DNA of 64,000 nucleotides from Agapetus fuscipes (lineage: Eukaryota > Arthropoda > Insecta > Trichoptera > Glossosomatidae). The DNA lies in the NCBI GenBank assembly GCA_951799405.1, contig OX637356.1:11245229-11309228 (forward strand), written 5' to 3'. The notes under the pieces are model-generated. The model was given only the letters and a program-made list of their open reading frames with translations. It did not search any database and was not told where the DNA came from. Shown piece by piece: positions 10,836 to 20,605 of the stretch. Numbering within the stretch: the first letter of the stretch is position 1; every line of letters starts with the position of its first letter. Made by a program: the position numbers and the translations under genes.

Positions 10836-11447
10836 GATCGGTCTGTAGCCTAGTGGTTAACGCTAAGGGCAAAAGATTGTGAGTTCGAGATTCCCAGCGC
10901 AGCACAACAAAATTGCTAGAAATGATTAATAATAAAATGACGGGAAGGCTTACTCAGCCTTCACAAGAAATGAGTACCAGCCCAGCTCACTCGGGAGCTG
11001 GAAACGCCAACTTCAACTGAAGTGGTTGGCGTAAGGCCGGCCCCCTTACCTGTAAAAATAAATAGTTTCCAATCGTGACATGCAAAACCCTTAGGGCAGA
11101 GGTTCCCAAACTTTTTCAAGTCACGGCACCCTTTGAAATTTTGAGTTTTCTCACGGCACCCTAGTCATATAATATCGATCTGTGGTAGGTATATTTCATA
11201 TTTGTACGGCTGAATTCCATAAAATGTTTGTATTCATGTATGCACACAAGCTTCTGCTTTCGCATGAAGACATCTGGCCAGGCAAAATAGGTTGGTGAAT
11301 TGCAATCCTCTTCACAAATTTATTTTTTCTTACCTCAGGGGCGCCTTGCGGCACCCCTGATCTCTCTCCGCGGCACCCACTTTGGGAACCTCTGCCTTAG
11401 GGGTAACGCAGACACGAAGTCATACCACATGTGTGGCTTAATTGCGA
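10836..11447 (+). mobile_element. Chimeric SINE (SINE-2-type head, SINE-1 tail), split by a hAT element
   Basis: Head GGTCTGTAGCCTAGTGGTTA with box B GAGTTCGAGATTCCC and the GCAGCACAAC end is SINE-2-like. From 10920 (AGAAATGATTAATAATAAAA, then GCTTACTCAGCCTTCACAAG) it is SINE-1. The SINE-1 tail is interrupted at 11097-11394 and resumes at 11403 (GTAACGCAGACACGAAGTCA). Confidence 0.8.
11097..11394. mobile_element. Non-autonomous hAT-type element
   Basis: Termini CAGAGGTTCCCAAA and TTTGGGAACCTCTG are inverted repeats of the hAT superfamily type, followed inward by CACGGCACCC / GCGGCACCC. It is flanked by a perfect 8-bp duplication CCTTAGGG (11089-11096 and 11395-11402), the hAT signature. 298 bp with no transposase. 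The interior contains the 3' half of a SINE-3 (about 11225-11335). Confidence 0.93.
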
Positions 11448-11455
11448 GTTGCAAA

Positions 11456-11550
11456 ATCGGTCTGTAGTCTAGAGGTTAGCGCTCAGGACGAACGGTCGTT
11501 AGTTAGATTCCCGGAGGAGCAAAAATATACCATTTCATTCTCAGAATTTT
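11456..11550 (+). mobile_element. SINE-2 head fragment
   Basis: Box A region GTCTGTAGTCTAGAGGTTAG and a box B-like TTAGATTCCCGG are followed by AGCAAAAATATACCATTTC, then the match is lost. Confidence 0.7.
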
Positions 11551-12006
11551 TGACAAGAAATTCGTCACCGATGTGGGTGAACAAATTATCAGTGGCCGAG
11601 GTTTCTGTAACCGAAATGTCGATGACCAAAAATCGCGCGACCGATTTTTTCCCTGACTGTCTGTGGACGAGTTGTCTGTGACGATTTGTCTGTGACGATT
11701 TGTCGTGGCACCGTAAGGCACGGTATGGAAGGTGTGTTTGCTTTTAAGATCGCCTGTATTTACATTTACTCTACGGTTGGATCGGATTGCACATTTTAGG
11801 ATTTTCGGCTTGCGTAATGTTTGCGGAAATTTGATCCTGCGGGGGCGCGACAACCTAAATGGTAGAAATGCAACAAGCGCAGATGATGGTATGCAACGAT
11901 GCATTAAAATAGTCAAATAATGAAAAAACGGTGTTTGCGTATGAAATATACCGATAAAAAGTATGTGACAATCTGACATGACACGAGTCTTGAAATTAAT
12001 AATAAT
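11551..12006. other. Spacer with a short tandem array
   Basis: At 11672-11712 a 14-bp unit (GACGATTTGTCTGT) occurs about three times within a wider degenerate field of GTC/GAC words (11560-11712). A 182-codon open frame on the minus strand crosses this, a SINE and MITE-D, so it is a composition artefact. Confidence 0.5.
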
Positions 12007-12029
12007 GTTACGAATGTTCACTCTTATCA

Positions 12030-12280
12030 GTACCCTTAGTACGAGTTGCAAAACTTGAGTAGGTATCTAGTGTAAAATTTTACGGCAATTATAAAAGAGT
12101 GATTTCCCCCAAAATCTGCCGTTTTTGTTTGTTTGAACTTGATTTTCTTTGTCACTGTAACTCTTTTGCTAAGACCATAAAGTGTAAGAAACAAAAACGG
12201 CAGATTTTGGGAGAAATCACTCTTTAATATTTTCCCTAAACTTTACTTTTCTCAAGTTTTGCAACTCGTACTAAGGGTAC
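12030..12280. mobile_element. MITE-D copy
   Basis: Long hairpin between GTACCCTTAGTACGAG and CTCGTACTAAGGGTAC. The arms include GCCGTTTTTGTTTG / ACAAAAACGGCAGATTTTGG, with the loop near CTTTTGCTAAGACC. Right flank is LINE sequence, and a TA target is consistent. Confidence 0.88.
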
Positions 12281-12906
12281 AGTATATCACCAATAGACTA
12301 AAGACACGCCAGAGAGCCATTGGAACGAAGATGCTGGGAATCAGTCTCAGAGACAGGGTTCCAAACCAGGAGATCCGTAGACGCACTTGTGTCACTGATG
12401 CCATACAGCGAGTTGCCTGCTTAAAGTGGCGTTGGGCTGGTCACGTCGCAAGTCAAGATCATGACAAGTGGCCGAAAAGGACGTCCAGTGGCGACCCAGG
12501 ATGTCCAAGCGGGGAGTGGGGAAATCCCAACTGAGGTGGCTGGACAACATCAAGAGAACTGCAGGCAGAGGATGGCTGAACACAGTCCAAAAGAACAGAA
12601 CAAAATCCTCGAGCTCTAAACCCTAACGGCTGTAATCATTCAGTGATTTCTGAGCCTCCTTTACTTTGTGTAAGCACTTGGGAAAGTGTAGCTTCACGGG
12701 AAGGCCTTCTGCCACTCGCATCTCACATAACTTTTGCATGCGAGTCCTGTGACACATCCCCGGATGGGATGGATATACAGGGCGTGTCAGTCTCCCCACC
12801 ACTGACCCTGAGAGAAGGTTGTTGAACACAGTAGCCGATAGACAGGAATGGAGAAGATTGGAGGAGGCCTACGTCCAGGAGTGGACTGAGAAAGGCTGAG
12901 GAAGAA
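12281..12906 (+). pseudogene. RTE-type LINE C-terminal remnant, interrupted
   Basis: Frame shows RQRAIGTKMLGISLRDRVPN, EIRRRTCVTDAIQRVA and KWRWAGHVA, the RTE-like C-terminus. A shift breaks it near 12515 and the end (CAGTAGCCGATAGACAGGAA to GAGAAAGGCTGAGG) comes only after the 236-bp insertion. A second copy is at 21860-22306. Confidence 0.85.
12587..12822. mobile_element. 236-bp insertion of unknown family
   Basis: The related LINE at 22230 runs straight through this point. Here the line is broken by 236 bp flanked by the exact 10-bp duplication TGAACACAGT (12577-12586 and 12823-12832). The insert has no clear inverted termini. Its identity is unknown. Confidence 0.8.
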
Positions 12907-13477
12907 GAGAGGACGATCGTGTGATTGTGTGTCTGTGTGTTTTTACTTGTGTGAGTGTAGCTGTGTCTCTATATGTAGGTGTTTGGATAATTGCACTGGT
13001 GTTTGTTCGATGATGTGAGTATTCGCTCCAATGTTCTAAATACAATGTTCTGGCAGAGTCACGCATGTTCCAGTTCACAGTTTTTCGGGACCCATCCTTA
13101 TGTCATGCTACATAAAGGGCCAAAGCTTTCTGTAGCGTCAGGCTTGTATCGGTGCTAGCGAGCAATACAGTAGAAAAGTGAAGTATAGTATACTCTGTGA
13201 ACGAACCCAATGTGAACGGATTTGTAAAATTAATTGTGAAATAAATCAACCGAAGTTTTGTTCAATCGAACCCGTAAATTGTAACAATAATAATAATTTA
13301 TTCAAAAAAGTTCTAACGTAGGTAAGAATAAGACGGTTAAAATCAAAATTACAATATTTATACAACAATTCAGACAACAGACAATACATGAAACGCAAAT
13401 CTATGAAATAATAGTCATACTAATCAAATAGTATTTCAAATTTAAAAGCGAAATTGCAAATTAACCAAAATTTTTAA

Positions 13478-13728
13478 GTACGCTGTTTTTGAGTGAATCA
13501 CTCTTCAAGAGCCGTCTGCGACCATGGTCATCGCTATAGCAAAATCCATTTGATATACTAAGGCTGGACGGACCTTTGGTGACTAGTCTTTGGTCAAGGT
13601 ATATGAATTTTTTCAACCCAGCGAAGAGCATATTTGAAAATATAAATAGTGTATTTTTTGTGTCCCGCCGAGATTCGAACCCACAACCTTCCATTTACAA
13701 ATCCGAACCACTAGACTACGGAACGGTC
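13478..13728 (-). mobile_element. SINE-2 copy, near full length
   Basis: Reverse orientation. tRNA-like head at 13660-13728 (GAGATTCGAACCCACAACCT, CACTAGACTACGGAACGGTC), body landmark CCCAGCGAAGAGCATATTTG, tail partly eroded. Confidence 0.85.
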
Positions 13729-13777
13729 TTTTATACTATTATTCATGATTAATAATATTTGTGATTTTTCAGCTTTC

Positions 13778-14027
13778 ATGACTTATAGGTTCGTATGAGG
13801 CTGACCACCCATACTGTAAAAAGTGATTCACTTTGCCAATGTCACCCCTGTGTCAGGAAAGGTCGGCAAAAGTTGTAGGGCTTATGTTCATTTGAAGTTT
13901 GGATTTATTTGTACGTACACATTCAGTCATTTGTAAGCACGAACTACACGTGTTTGTTTGTGGGTATGCATTTGATATGAGCTTTAAATTTTAATATATC
14001 TTTGCAACTTAGATTATAGATTACAGA
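13778..14027 (+). repeat. REP-C copy, full length
   Basis: Starts TGACTTATAGGTTCGTATGA and ends CAACTTAGATTATAGATTAC. It aligns without gaps to the copies at 23611 and 60311. Confidence 0.92.
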
Positions 14028-14433
14028 TGAAGGTTGCACCTACATTCTTGTGGTTTCTATACAAAATAAATATTCGCAGTGTAAGCGTATAGTTAGTACA
14101 TAAATTTAAATTTTAAACCAAGCTCCTGTACAAAGTAAGTACATAGATATATATCTTCATCCCTTATCCCATAGAGTGGCGGGCTTGTCAGCCAACCCGG
14201 CTTAGGGGTGGCTGCCCAATAAACGTGTTATTCTGCTAAGCCCCTACTAGGGGTGGAGACCAGCCCCCTAACATGGGCAGCTATATCTGTAAGGGTAGAT
14301 TAGATGATCAAAATATTCAACGAGAAAAAATCTAGAGAGTGAATGAGGCTGGGAGATTTTTGTCTTAAGATCTTTTTTCTCGGCGAGCAAACGTGACTGC
14401 CGTCCTTAGCAACCTACATATAATCAGCTATTC
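14028..14433. other. Spacer, unrecognised short element possible
   Basis: 14170-14290 holds GC-richer words with an imperfect internal repeat (CCGGCTTAGGGGTGG / CTACTAGGGGTGGAG). No family identified. Confidence 0.35.
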
Positions 14434-14743
14434 TATAATCTAAGTTGCAAAGAGATATATTAACGTTGTCCTCTTGATAATGATGTGGTTACATTGAAAG
14501 CGTAAAAGTTTGTGTTTTATTTTTACATTATTAATTTCAAATTAATATTAAATGCATGCCCATAAACGAGACTTGGAAGTTGCGTTTACAAATGCTACAT
14601 GTGTGTATTTACACATTAACATCCAAACCTCAAATGAACATAAGCCCTGCAACTTTTGCCGACCGTCCCTGAAACAGGTGTGACATTGGAAAAGTGAACA
14701 TTTTCTTACAGTATGTGTGGTCAGCCTCATACCTATAAGTCAA
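14434..14743 (-). repeat. REP-C copy with a roughly 60-bp internal insertion
   Basis: Both ends fit the family. About 60 bp of unrelated AT-rich sequence (near 14470-14535) sits between the tail and the AATGCATGCCCA landmark. Confidence 0.85.
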
Positions 14744-14894
14744 AAATAACCAATAATAAATATTTGTACCCACGCCTTTTTCCTAGCTACCCGGCCGAGT
14801 GATGACACAATATTGTCTATGCTAATTCACATGCGGACAGATAAAGTAGGTGGCATTTCATTGAATACTGTTTGAAATGTAAAGCTCACATCCC

Positions 14895-15150
14895 CACCTT
14901 AAAGGTAAAACTAAATAGGTACTGATTAACTGATTTGAGAAATCGTGGATATAACATAATTCTATTGCGTGCAACTTTTCATAATAAGGGAGCTAATTAT
15001 AAGAAAGTGCTCATGAACAACTTGTAACCTACAGGGTTTTCACACTTTAGAAGTGTTTTCTCTCGAAGAAAATAGGAAAAAATGTGCATTGATCTGAGAA
15101 ACCCATGTTAGCTTAATTTGTCACTTATTCAGTTTGATCTTCAAGGTATC
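14895..15150. mobile_element. MITE-E copy
   Basis: Left end CACCTTAAAGGTAAAACT and right end TCAGTTTGATCTTCAAGGTA are imperfect inverted termini. Interior words (GATTTGAGAAATCGTGGATA, TCTGAGAAACCCATGTTAGC) recur at 44795 and 51364. Confidence 0.75.
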
Positions 15151-16217
15151 AACATGTCTCTAAAAATATTTAAAAAAATACAGAGAGACCAACAACAATT
15201 ATACTCTTATTTAAAATAAAAATAATAGGAATTTCATATAGGTACCTAAGGAATTCAGTCAATTTTTATGTCAGAAAACGGATGCATTAAATATTTTTTC
15301 CACATTTTAATTGGAACTGTATAAAACCCTTTTTTGTATCTTATATAAATGAAAGATCAAATATGATGTTTATAGGTTCCTTTTTCTGGCCAGTCAAAAA
15401 TAGGTGATGAATTGCATACCTCTTACTGAAATTATTTTAAAAAATGTAAGGTTTTCATGCTTCAGAATTTTTTATGAATTTAAAAATTGTAAGGTAACTT
15501 TGTCTTTGCTCTTTATATTAAATGACAAAAAATGTTGATAAAATAATGGCCAATTTTAGTGGCAAACTATGTATTTACTTTTTACAAAAAACATTATCGA
15601 TTCAATTAAACATGGCGTCTTTACAAAATGGCGGATGGCTTTTATTTCCCACCAACGTACAGACACACACACGTATAAATTGAGTAAAATATAAAATAAC
15701 ACAAATGGAACAACAAAAGGCCGAAACATTGTTATTATTCCACCATTTGATTTTGTATTCCCGCATGAAAAAATGCGTGGAGAGCCGTTGCAGCCCCCCA
15801 TCCAAACTGTGACGTGAGAGGATGACAGGTCGGCCATTTTGATTTCTCTATTATGCTGTTCGAATTTCGAAATTCGAATAAAGAACGCGCCATGTTTTTT
15901 TTTCTTTTCTGTTGGCGGCCTTTTATTAAGCCCGCATTGGCTTTTGTGTTCATTTTAGGTGTTATGTATTACTTTAGAATGGCTACCCTTGTGTACCTAC
16001 TTGGTTTTCTATTATATTCGAGTATATAATGGATTATTTAGGTGCCCTATTTATGTGCAAGTTTTGTTATTCAAGGCAGAAGTTTTTATGTGAAAAATAT
16101 TTTTTGTAAAATGTAGGTAGATCCCAATTGTATGAAAAATCGGATGATTTTTTTTAGGGTAGACATAAAGGGGAAGAAATGTAGTTAGGTGTGAATCTTT
16201 TATATATCCGCGATTTT
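15151..16217. other. Spacer with low-repeat block and a 20-bp palindrome
   Basis: 15375-15440 is a SINE-3 tail fragment. 15770-15960 is GC-richer and unmatched, with GGCGGCCTTTTATTAAGCCC and the perfect palindrome TTCGAATTTCGAAATTCGAA at about 15859-15878. The rest is AT-rich and unrecognised. Confidence 0.35.
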
Positions 16218-16533
16218 GTCCGGTCGATAACTTAGTTGGTAAAGTGCTTACATTCCATGCCGAAAACTCGGGTTCGAATCACAACCGAGGGTGTCAGTAA
16301 TGATTTCCTGTTTTGGTGTTTATTTCCAACCCAAAATAAAATACCAATAAGGCTTACTCAGCCTTCACAAGAAATGAGTACTAGCATCCTCGGGAGCTGG
16401 GAACTTCCATATCAACTGAAGTGGTTGGCGTAAGGCTAGCCCCCGTGCCTATAAAAATAAATAGATTCCATTCTCCACATGCGACTCTTTCGGGGAAAAA
16501 GCAGCAAGGATTTGCACTATATGTTTAGCTTAG
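16218..16533 (+). mobile_element. SINE-1 copy, full length but diverged
   Basis: Box A region CGATAACTTAGTTGGTAAAG and box B GGGTTCGAATCACAACC are followed by the standard body to ATGTTTAGCTTAG. The box B 3' half is altered. Confidence 0.85.
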
Positions 16534-16657
16534 TATATTTTTTTTAAGATAATAAGTTTCATTAATTGATGAGGAATGTATTTTGTAACGCGTCATTTTT
16601 AAATGATTACAAAATCAAAGAATTTTTATTTGGTTACGGAGCGAGTAAAATTTATTT

Positions 16658-16925
16658 GACCCGTCTGTAGTCTACAAGAAAACGCTATGGACTTTACCGT
16701 CGTGAGTTGAATTCCCGGTGGAGTACAAACATTTTTTTTTCCAATTCGCTCTTCGCTGGGTTCGAAAATACATCTGACTTGACAGCAAAGAACTGTCACC
16801 AAGATTGCAGTCTAGTGGTTAACGCTACAGACTCGTTATTGGAAGTTTGTAAGTTTAATTCTCGGCGGAGCACAAAAAAACATTTCATCATCCAAATTTG
16901 CTCTTCTCTGTGTTAAAAAAATCAT
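16658..16925 (+). mobile_element. Two tandem SINE-2 5' parts
   Basis: The first (16658-16803) runs from CCGTCTGTAGTCTACAAG through CTCTTCGCTGGG to AACTGTCACCAAGA. A second head (TGCAGTCTAGTGGTTAACGC, GTTTAATTCTCGGCGGAGCA) begins directly after and is cut at the RNA position near CATACAC by REP-C. Confidence 0.75.
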
Positions 16926-17176
16926 ACACTAATCTAAATCTAATCTAAATCTAAGCTGCAAAGATATGTACCATTTGAGATTCATATTAAATTCATTCCC
17001 ACAAGCAGACACGCATAATTTCGTGCTTACACATGCCGCATGTGGACCTACAATATAAAAAAATCCTATCTCAAATGAACATAAGCCCTGCAACTCTTGC
17101 CGACCTTCCCTGAAGCAGGGGTGACATTGGCAAAGTGAACCATTTTTTACAGTATGGGTGGTCAGCCGCATACCAA
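16926..17176 (-). repeat. REP-C copy
   Basis: Microsatellite tail of (TCTAAA)n type at the left. Reverse landmarks are complete to GTCAGCCGCATACCAAA, where SINE-2 sequence begins. It may have inserted into the SINE-2 whose tail lies at 17178-17300. Confidence 0.9.
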
Positions 17177-17177
17177 A

Positions 17178-17300
17178 CACCATTACCAAAAATCGGTCAC
17201 CAGTTAGCCTGACTTGGGAATCAGCGTATTCTACAGCGACAACCAAGCATGCAAAGGGCTCTTGAAGTGTGATTCAAGCGATCACCAAATAAATGATAAT
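17178..17300 (+). mobile_element. SINE-2 tail part
   Basis: From ACCAAAAATCGGTCACCAG to GGGCTCTTGAAGTGTGATTC and ACCAAATAAATGA. Together with 16804-16925 it makes one nearly complete SINE-2 split by the REP-C copy. Confidence 0.8.
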
Positions 17301-17822
17301 AACATTTATTTAATTATTTCATATATCTTCATTTGAAATCATTTTTACAGTAGCATTTTGGGGCTCTTATCGATCAGTGCGATAAGAATGAAAAAACATG
17401 TTTATTTCTTATCTTAAGTCTACAATTTTTCTGTCACCGAAGTGATCTACTCAATATCAATATTTATCAAATAAATAACAAAAAAACATATACCTACTGA
17501 ATTTCAGTACATTTAGGCCCCGGTATCTTATCGCACTTTATTTTGGTAATCGTTTCTATAGGTGATAATGGCCTTACTCAGATTTGGTGAAAGATTTCAT
17601 GTACAACGGCTTAAAGGATTTTGTGTCATAAATTTTTGAAAACATGGCAAACAATTTGAATTTTTAGTATCGATATGTTATTTAAAAGGATTACATTATG
17701 TTGAGATAAAAGATAAATAAGAAACTGTTCCATATTTTTCTTCGTAGATTGTGAAAGTCCATGATAATCAGGTCCGCGTATTAATTGAAATATTAAAAGT
17801 TGTGATGCCACGCGGCGGGGTT
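17301..17822. other. AT-rich spacer
   Basis: A weak inverted relation is seen between GATCAGTGCGATAAGAAT (17373) and CTTATCGCACTTTATTTTGG (17528), perhaps termini of an old DNA element. AGTTGTGATGCCACGCGGCG at 17798 recurs in similar form at 18362, 19164 and 58810. Confidence 0.35.
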
Positions 17823-18029
17823 CTAAATCTAAGCTGCAAACATATATATCATTTAAGATCATAGTTTAAGATACATATTAAACGCATTCCCACAAGCAGA
17901 CATTTATAAATTCGCGCTAACACATGCCGCATGCGGACCTACAATATAAAAACCCAATCTCAAATGAACATAAGCCCTGCAACTCTTGCTGACCTTCCCT
18001 GAAACAGGGGTGACATTGGCAAAGTGATT
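17823..18029 (-). repeat. REP-C copy, 5'-truncated
   Basis: Includes the tail and body to GACATTGGCAAAGTGATTGC. The 5' 45 bp are missing. Confidence 0.88.
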
Positions 18030-18044
18030 GCTAGGGCGTTATAA

Positions 18045-18285
18045 TATATGTATGTGTATTTTTTTTTATGTATATTTTTTAAATAGATTTGTGGAAAGGA
18101 ATGCAATCCACCAACCTATTTTGCCTGGCCAGTTGTCTTCATGCGAAAGCAGAAGCTTGTGTGCATGCAACGGCATCTGTTGAACCAGGGTCGAAGTTAT
18201 CGTCGCGGGATTCGAACCAGCGTATTCCGGTTCCAAATAACCTGTCTAGATCCCCGCGGCCATAACACCGACAGCTTACATATTT
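18045..18285 (-). mobile_element. SINE-3 copy, near full length
   Basis: Read in reverse it starts GCTGTCGGTGTTATGGCCG, has box B GGTTCGAATCCCGCGACG, then CCTGGTTCAACAGATGCC, GGCCAGGCAAAATAGGTTGG and an A-rich tail. The other long copy is at 55786-56036. Confidence 0.8.
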
Positions 18286-18418
18286 ATTACAGTTTACATA
18301 CTTTTATTTGGATCTTATCCATGATAGAAGTTCTACACATTGATATTGGAATACTTGGAAGTTATGATGTCACACGGCGGGGCTGCTAGGGCGAAGGATA
18401 ACTAATATGTTAATACAT

Positions 18419-18710
18419 GACCGGTCCGTAGTCCAACTTGGTAACACTTCGGACTCGTAAATGGAAGGTTGTGGATTCAAATCCCGGCGGAGCACAAAAA
18501 ATATACCATTTCTGTTCTCAAATTTGCTGTTCGCTGGGTTAAAAATTCATACACCTTTACCAAAGACCAGTCATCAAAATGTCCATCCAGCCTTACAGCA
18601 ACTGGGTCTTGCTTGAGAATTGGCGCTTTCTACAGCGACGACCAAGCTCGTAGATGGCTCTTGAGGTGTGATACACACAAAAACAGCGCTTACCAAATAA
18701 ATCAGCTTAA
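18419..18710 (+). mobile_element. SINE-2 copy, full length
   Basis: Head GACCGGTCCGTAGTCCAACT, box B GGATTCAAATCCCGGC, landmark GCACAAAAAATATACCATTT, body to GAGGTGTGATACACACAAAA and end CAAATAAATCAGC. A good reference copy for the family. Confidence 0.92.
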
Positions 18711-18738
18711 TTGAATTTTTAATTTTTTTAATACATAA

Positions 18739-18968
18739 TGTAGTTCCTTGACTTATGGGTTAGTATGAGGCTGGCCACCCGTACTGTAAAAAAATGGTTC
18801 ACTTTGTCACCCTTGCTTCAGGGAAGGTCAGCAAGAGTTGCAGGGCTTTTTTCATTTGAAATTTATGTTGTAAGTCCACATGCGACATGTGCAAGTGCGA
18901 ACTTATGTGTGTCTGCATTTAATACGAATCTTAAATGTAGTATAACTTTGCAACTTAGATTAAAGATA
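18739..18968 (+). repeat. REP-C copy
   Basis: Starts TTCCTTGACTTATGGGTTAG and ends AACTTAGATTAAAGAT. A short deletion lies in the GGTTCACTTTGCCAATG region. Confidence 0.9.
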
Positions 18969-19928
18969 CATTTTTTTGTGCCTTGTGAAAGTCCATGAGT
19001 CCCTAACCACACACAAGAGCTTTTTCTCTTTTTGGTGAAGTATAGCCAACAATTAAATCAACAATGAAATAGATTTAGGGAAAAAATGTACAAGAAATTT
19101 CTTTAATAAATAAATAAATTATAGAAGGTACACACATTGATTAATGTAGGTATGCAAAGTTGTGATGTCACATGGCCTGGTTGCAAGAGTAAGAGCTAAC
19201 TTATCAGCTGGTAATAAATTGTCATGATCACGCTGAAGAAGCCCGTCGCAGACATGGGCTAAACGTTAGAAAGCTACATACAGCTCTGAGAGACCCGGAG
19301 CAGATCACGAAAGATTAAGAAAGTAAAGGAATTTTCCAAAATATAACTGGCACAATATTCTCATTCTATTCAAGATTCTCTAGGTCAGAGGCGTCTTCTC
19401 TCAGAGGCGTTCAGGCAGCAGACTTCACAGACTTTATCACAGACCAACTTACACATACACACAACTATACATTCGCAGCACTATAAAACAGCTGGCTTTT
19501 AGAAGTGTGGACTTTAAATGCTTAGAACATTACCAACTAACATAAGTTTTTTTTTGAAAAAAAAAATACTCGTGTTAAAGTTTGTCCATAAAATTGAACC
19601 CTCAATACATCACACGCGTCAAACGTACAAAATTAAATTTAGTCAAATTTCAGGCATGGTTAATAATTGTAAACGGCGGAGTTTACCCTTGTCTAATTAT
19701 TGGGTGAGGGTTGGTCGGAGACACGCTGGTAAGGGGACAAACTTTCGACTTTAAAGGACCCAAAATTAAATCGAGCGAAAAGGCATGGAAGGGATAAATT
19801 GACAAGCCGGGCAAGGTACACGTTGAGCTAATTAGTGAAATGTGTAAACGCTCTTCAGGATATAGAGTGCGCAGTGTTCCGAGATGGTGTCAATTAAAAA
19901 TGTGTATAAATAATAATCTGTTTATTAT
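18969..19928. other. Spacer with low-repeat block 19660-19870
   Basis: 19218-19300 (CGCTGAAGAAGCCCGTCGCA...GACATGGGC) resembles 29142-29240 and so is part of an undefined repeat. 19660-19870 is unmatched and holds several TAATTA/TAATTG-type cores (GTCTAATTATTGGG, GAGCTAATTAGTG), a candidate regulatory block of the inferred labial intron. Confidence 0.3.
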
Positions 19929-19957
19929 AAGTTGCAATGGCTCGTATTTAATGCATG

Positions 19958-20083
19958 CCCACAGCGACTATACCATGCTGAAAGCATCGGTTCTCGTCCG
20001 ATCACCGAAGTTAAGCAACATTGGGTGCGGATACCTAGTACTTGGATGGGTGACCGCTTTGGAGCACCGCGTGTCGTTGGCAT
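19958..20083 (+). rRNA. 5S rRNA pseudogene (retrocopy)
   Basis: Clear 5S rRNA similarity over its full length: CATCGGTTCTCGTCCGATCA, CGAAGTTAAGCAACATTGGG, GTACTTGGATGGGTGACCGC and ending GCGTGTCGTTGGC. A few bases are inserted in the intermediate element (GCGGATACCTAGTACTT instead of GCGGTTAGTACTT) and the GCTTGGGAACACCG part is changed. A single copy, joined directly to a SINE-2, so a pseudogene and not part of a 5S array. Confidence 0.92.
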
Positions 20084-20086
20084 CTT

Positions 20087-20320
20087 GGACTGGTCCGTAA
20101 TACAGTGGCAACACTTCGGACTCGTAAATGGAAGGTTGTGGATTCGAATCCTGGCGGAGCACAAAAATATACCATTTACATGAGTATGCTCTTCGCTGGG
20201 TGGAAAAATTTATAAACCTTTACCAAAGACCGGTCACTATAGGTCCATCCAGCCTAACAGCAACCGAGTTTTGCATGAGTATTGGCGCTTTGTAACTTCG
20301 TAACTTGATGACCAAGCTTG
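20087..20320 (+). mobile_element. SINE-2 copy, 3'-truncated, fused to 5S
   Basis: Begins at its own 5' end (GGACTGGTCCGTAATACAGTG) a few bases after the 5S end. Box B GGATTCGAATCCTGGCGG is intact. The match ends at GATGACCAAGCTTGTAAA, the same point as the SINE-2 part of the dimers at 41200 and 54035. 20321-20396 is unassigned. Confidence 0.88.
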
Positions 20321-20605
20321 TAAACACCACTACAATAAGTGTCATAGACCCCTAGAGTCTCTAAAATCTAGGGAGTCTCCCGCATGGGATTTCTTAAAAA
20401 AAACAGGCACATGCAAGTTTGCGCCTAAGCAGGCTGCATGTGTAAATTCGGAATAAACCAAACCTCACATGAACATAAACTCTGCAACTCTTGCCACCCT
20501 TCTCTGAAACCGGGCTGGCTTTGGCAAAAGTAAACCAAGTTTGTACAGCATGGAGGTCTGCCACATACCAACTAATTAGTCGACTCATCCATTCTTTGAA
20601 ACCGA

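Larger units (their letters stand above)
12007..13286 (+). mobile_element. LTR-N copy split by nested insertions
   Basis: A TGTTACGAATGTTCAC start at 12007, like the starts at 43024 and (reversed) 55626, stops at MITE-D. The LTR body appears to resume at about 12911 (GATCGTGTGATTGTGTGTC) and runs to GTAACA at 13286, with CTCTGTGAACGAACCCAATG and AATAAA. The join is inferred, not proven by a target duplication. Confidence 0.55.
19929..20582 (-). repeat. REP-C copy split by a 5S-SINE-2 insertion
   Basis: The left part 19929-19963 ends at AATGCATGCCCACA. The right part resumes at about 20397 with ACAGGCACATGCAAGTTTGC, exactly where the family sequence would continue, and runs to CAACTAATTAGTCGACTC. 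The 430 bp between are foreign. Confidence 0.85.

Noticed and set aside
11503..12051. 182-codon open frame on the minus strand, second longest in the window
   Set aside because: It runs through a SINE-2 fragment, a short tandem array and the arm of MITE-D. No domain was recognised and its content is explained by those repeats.
13287..13477. Internal region of an LTR element after 13286
   Set aside because: No primer-binding site or coding sequence follows. AT-rich DNA leads into a SINE-2, so the LTR is solo.
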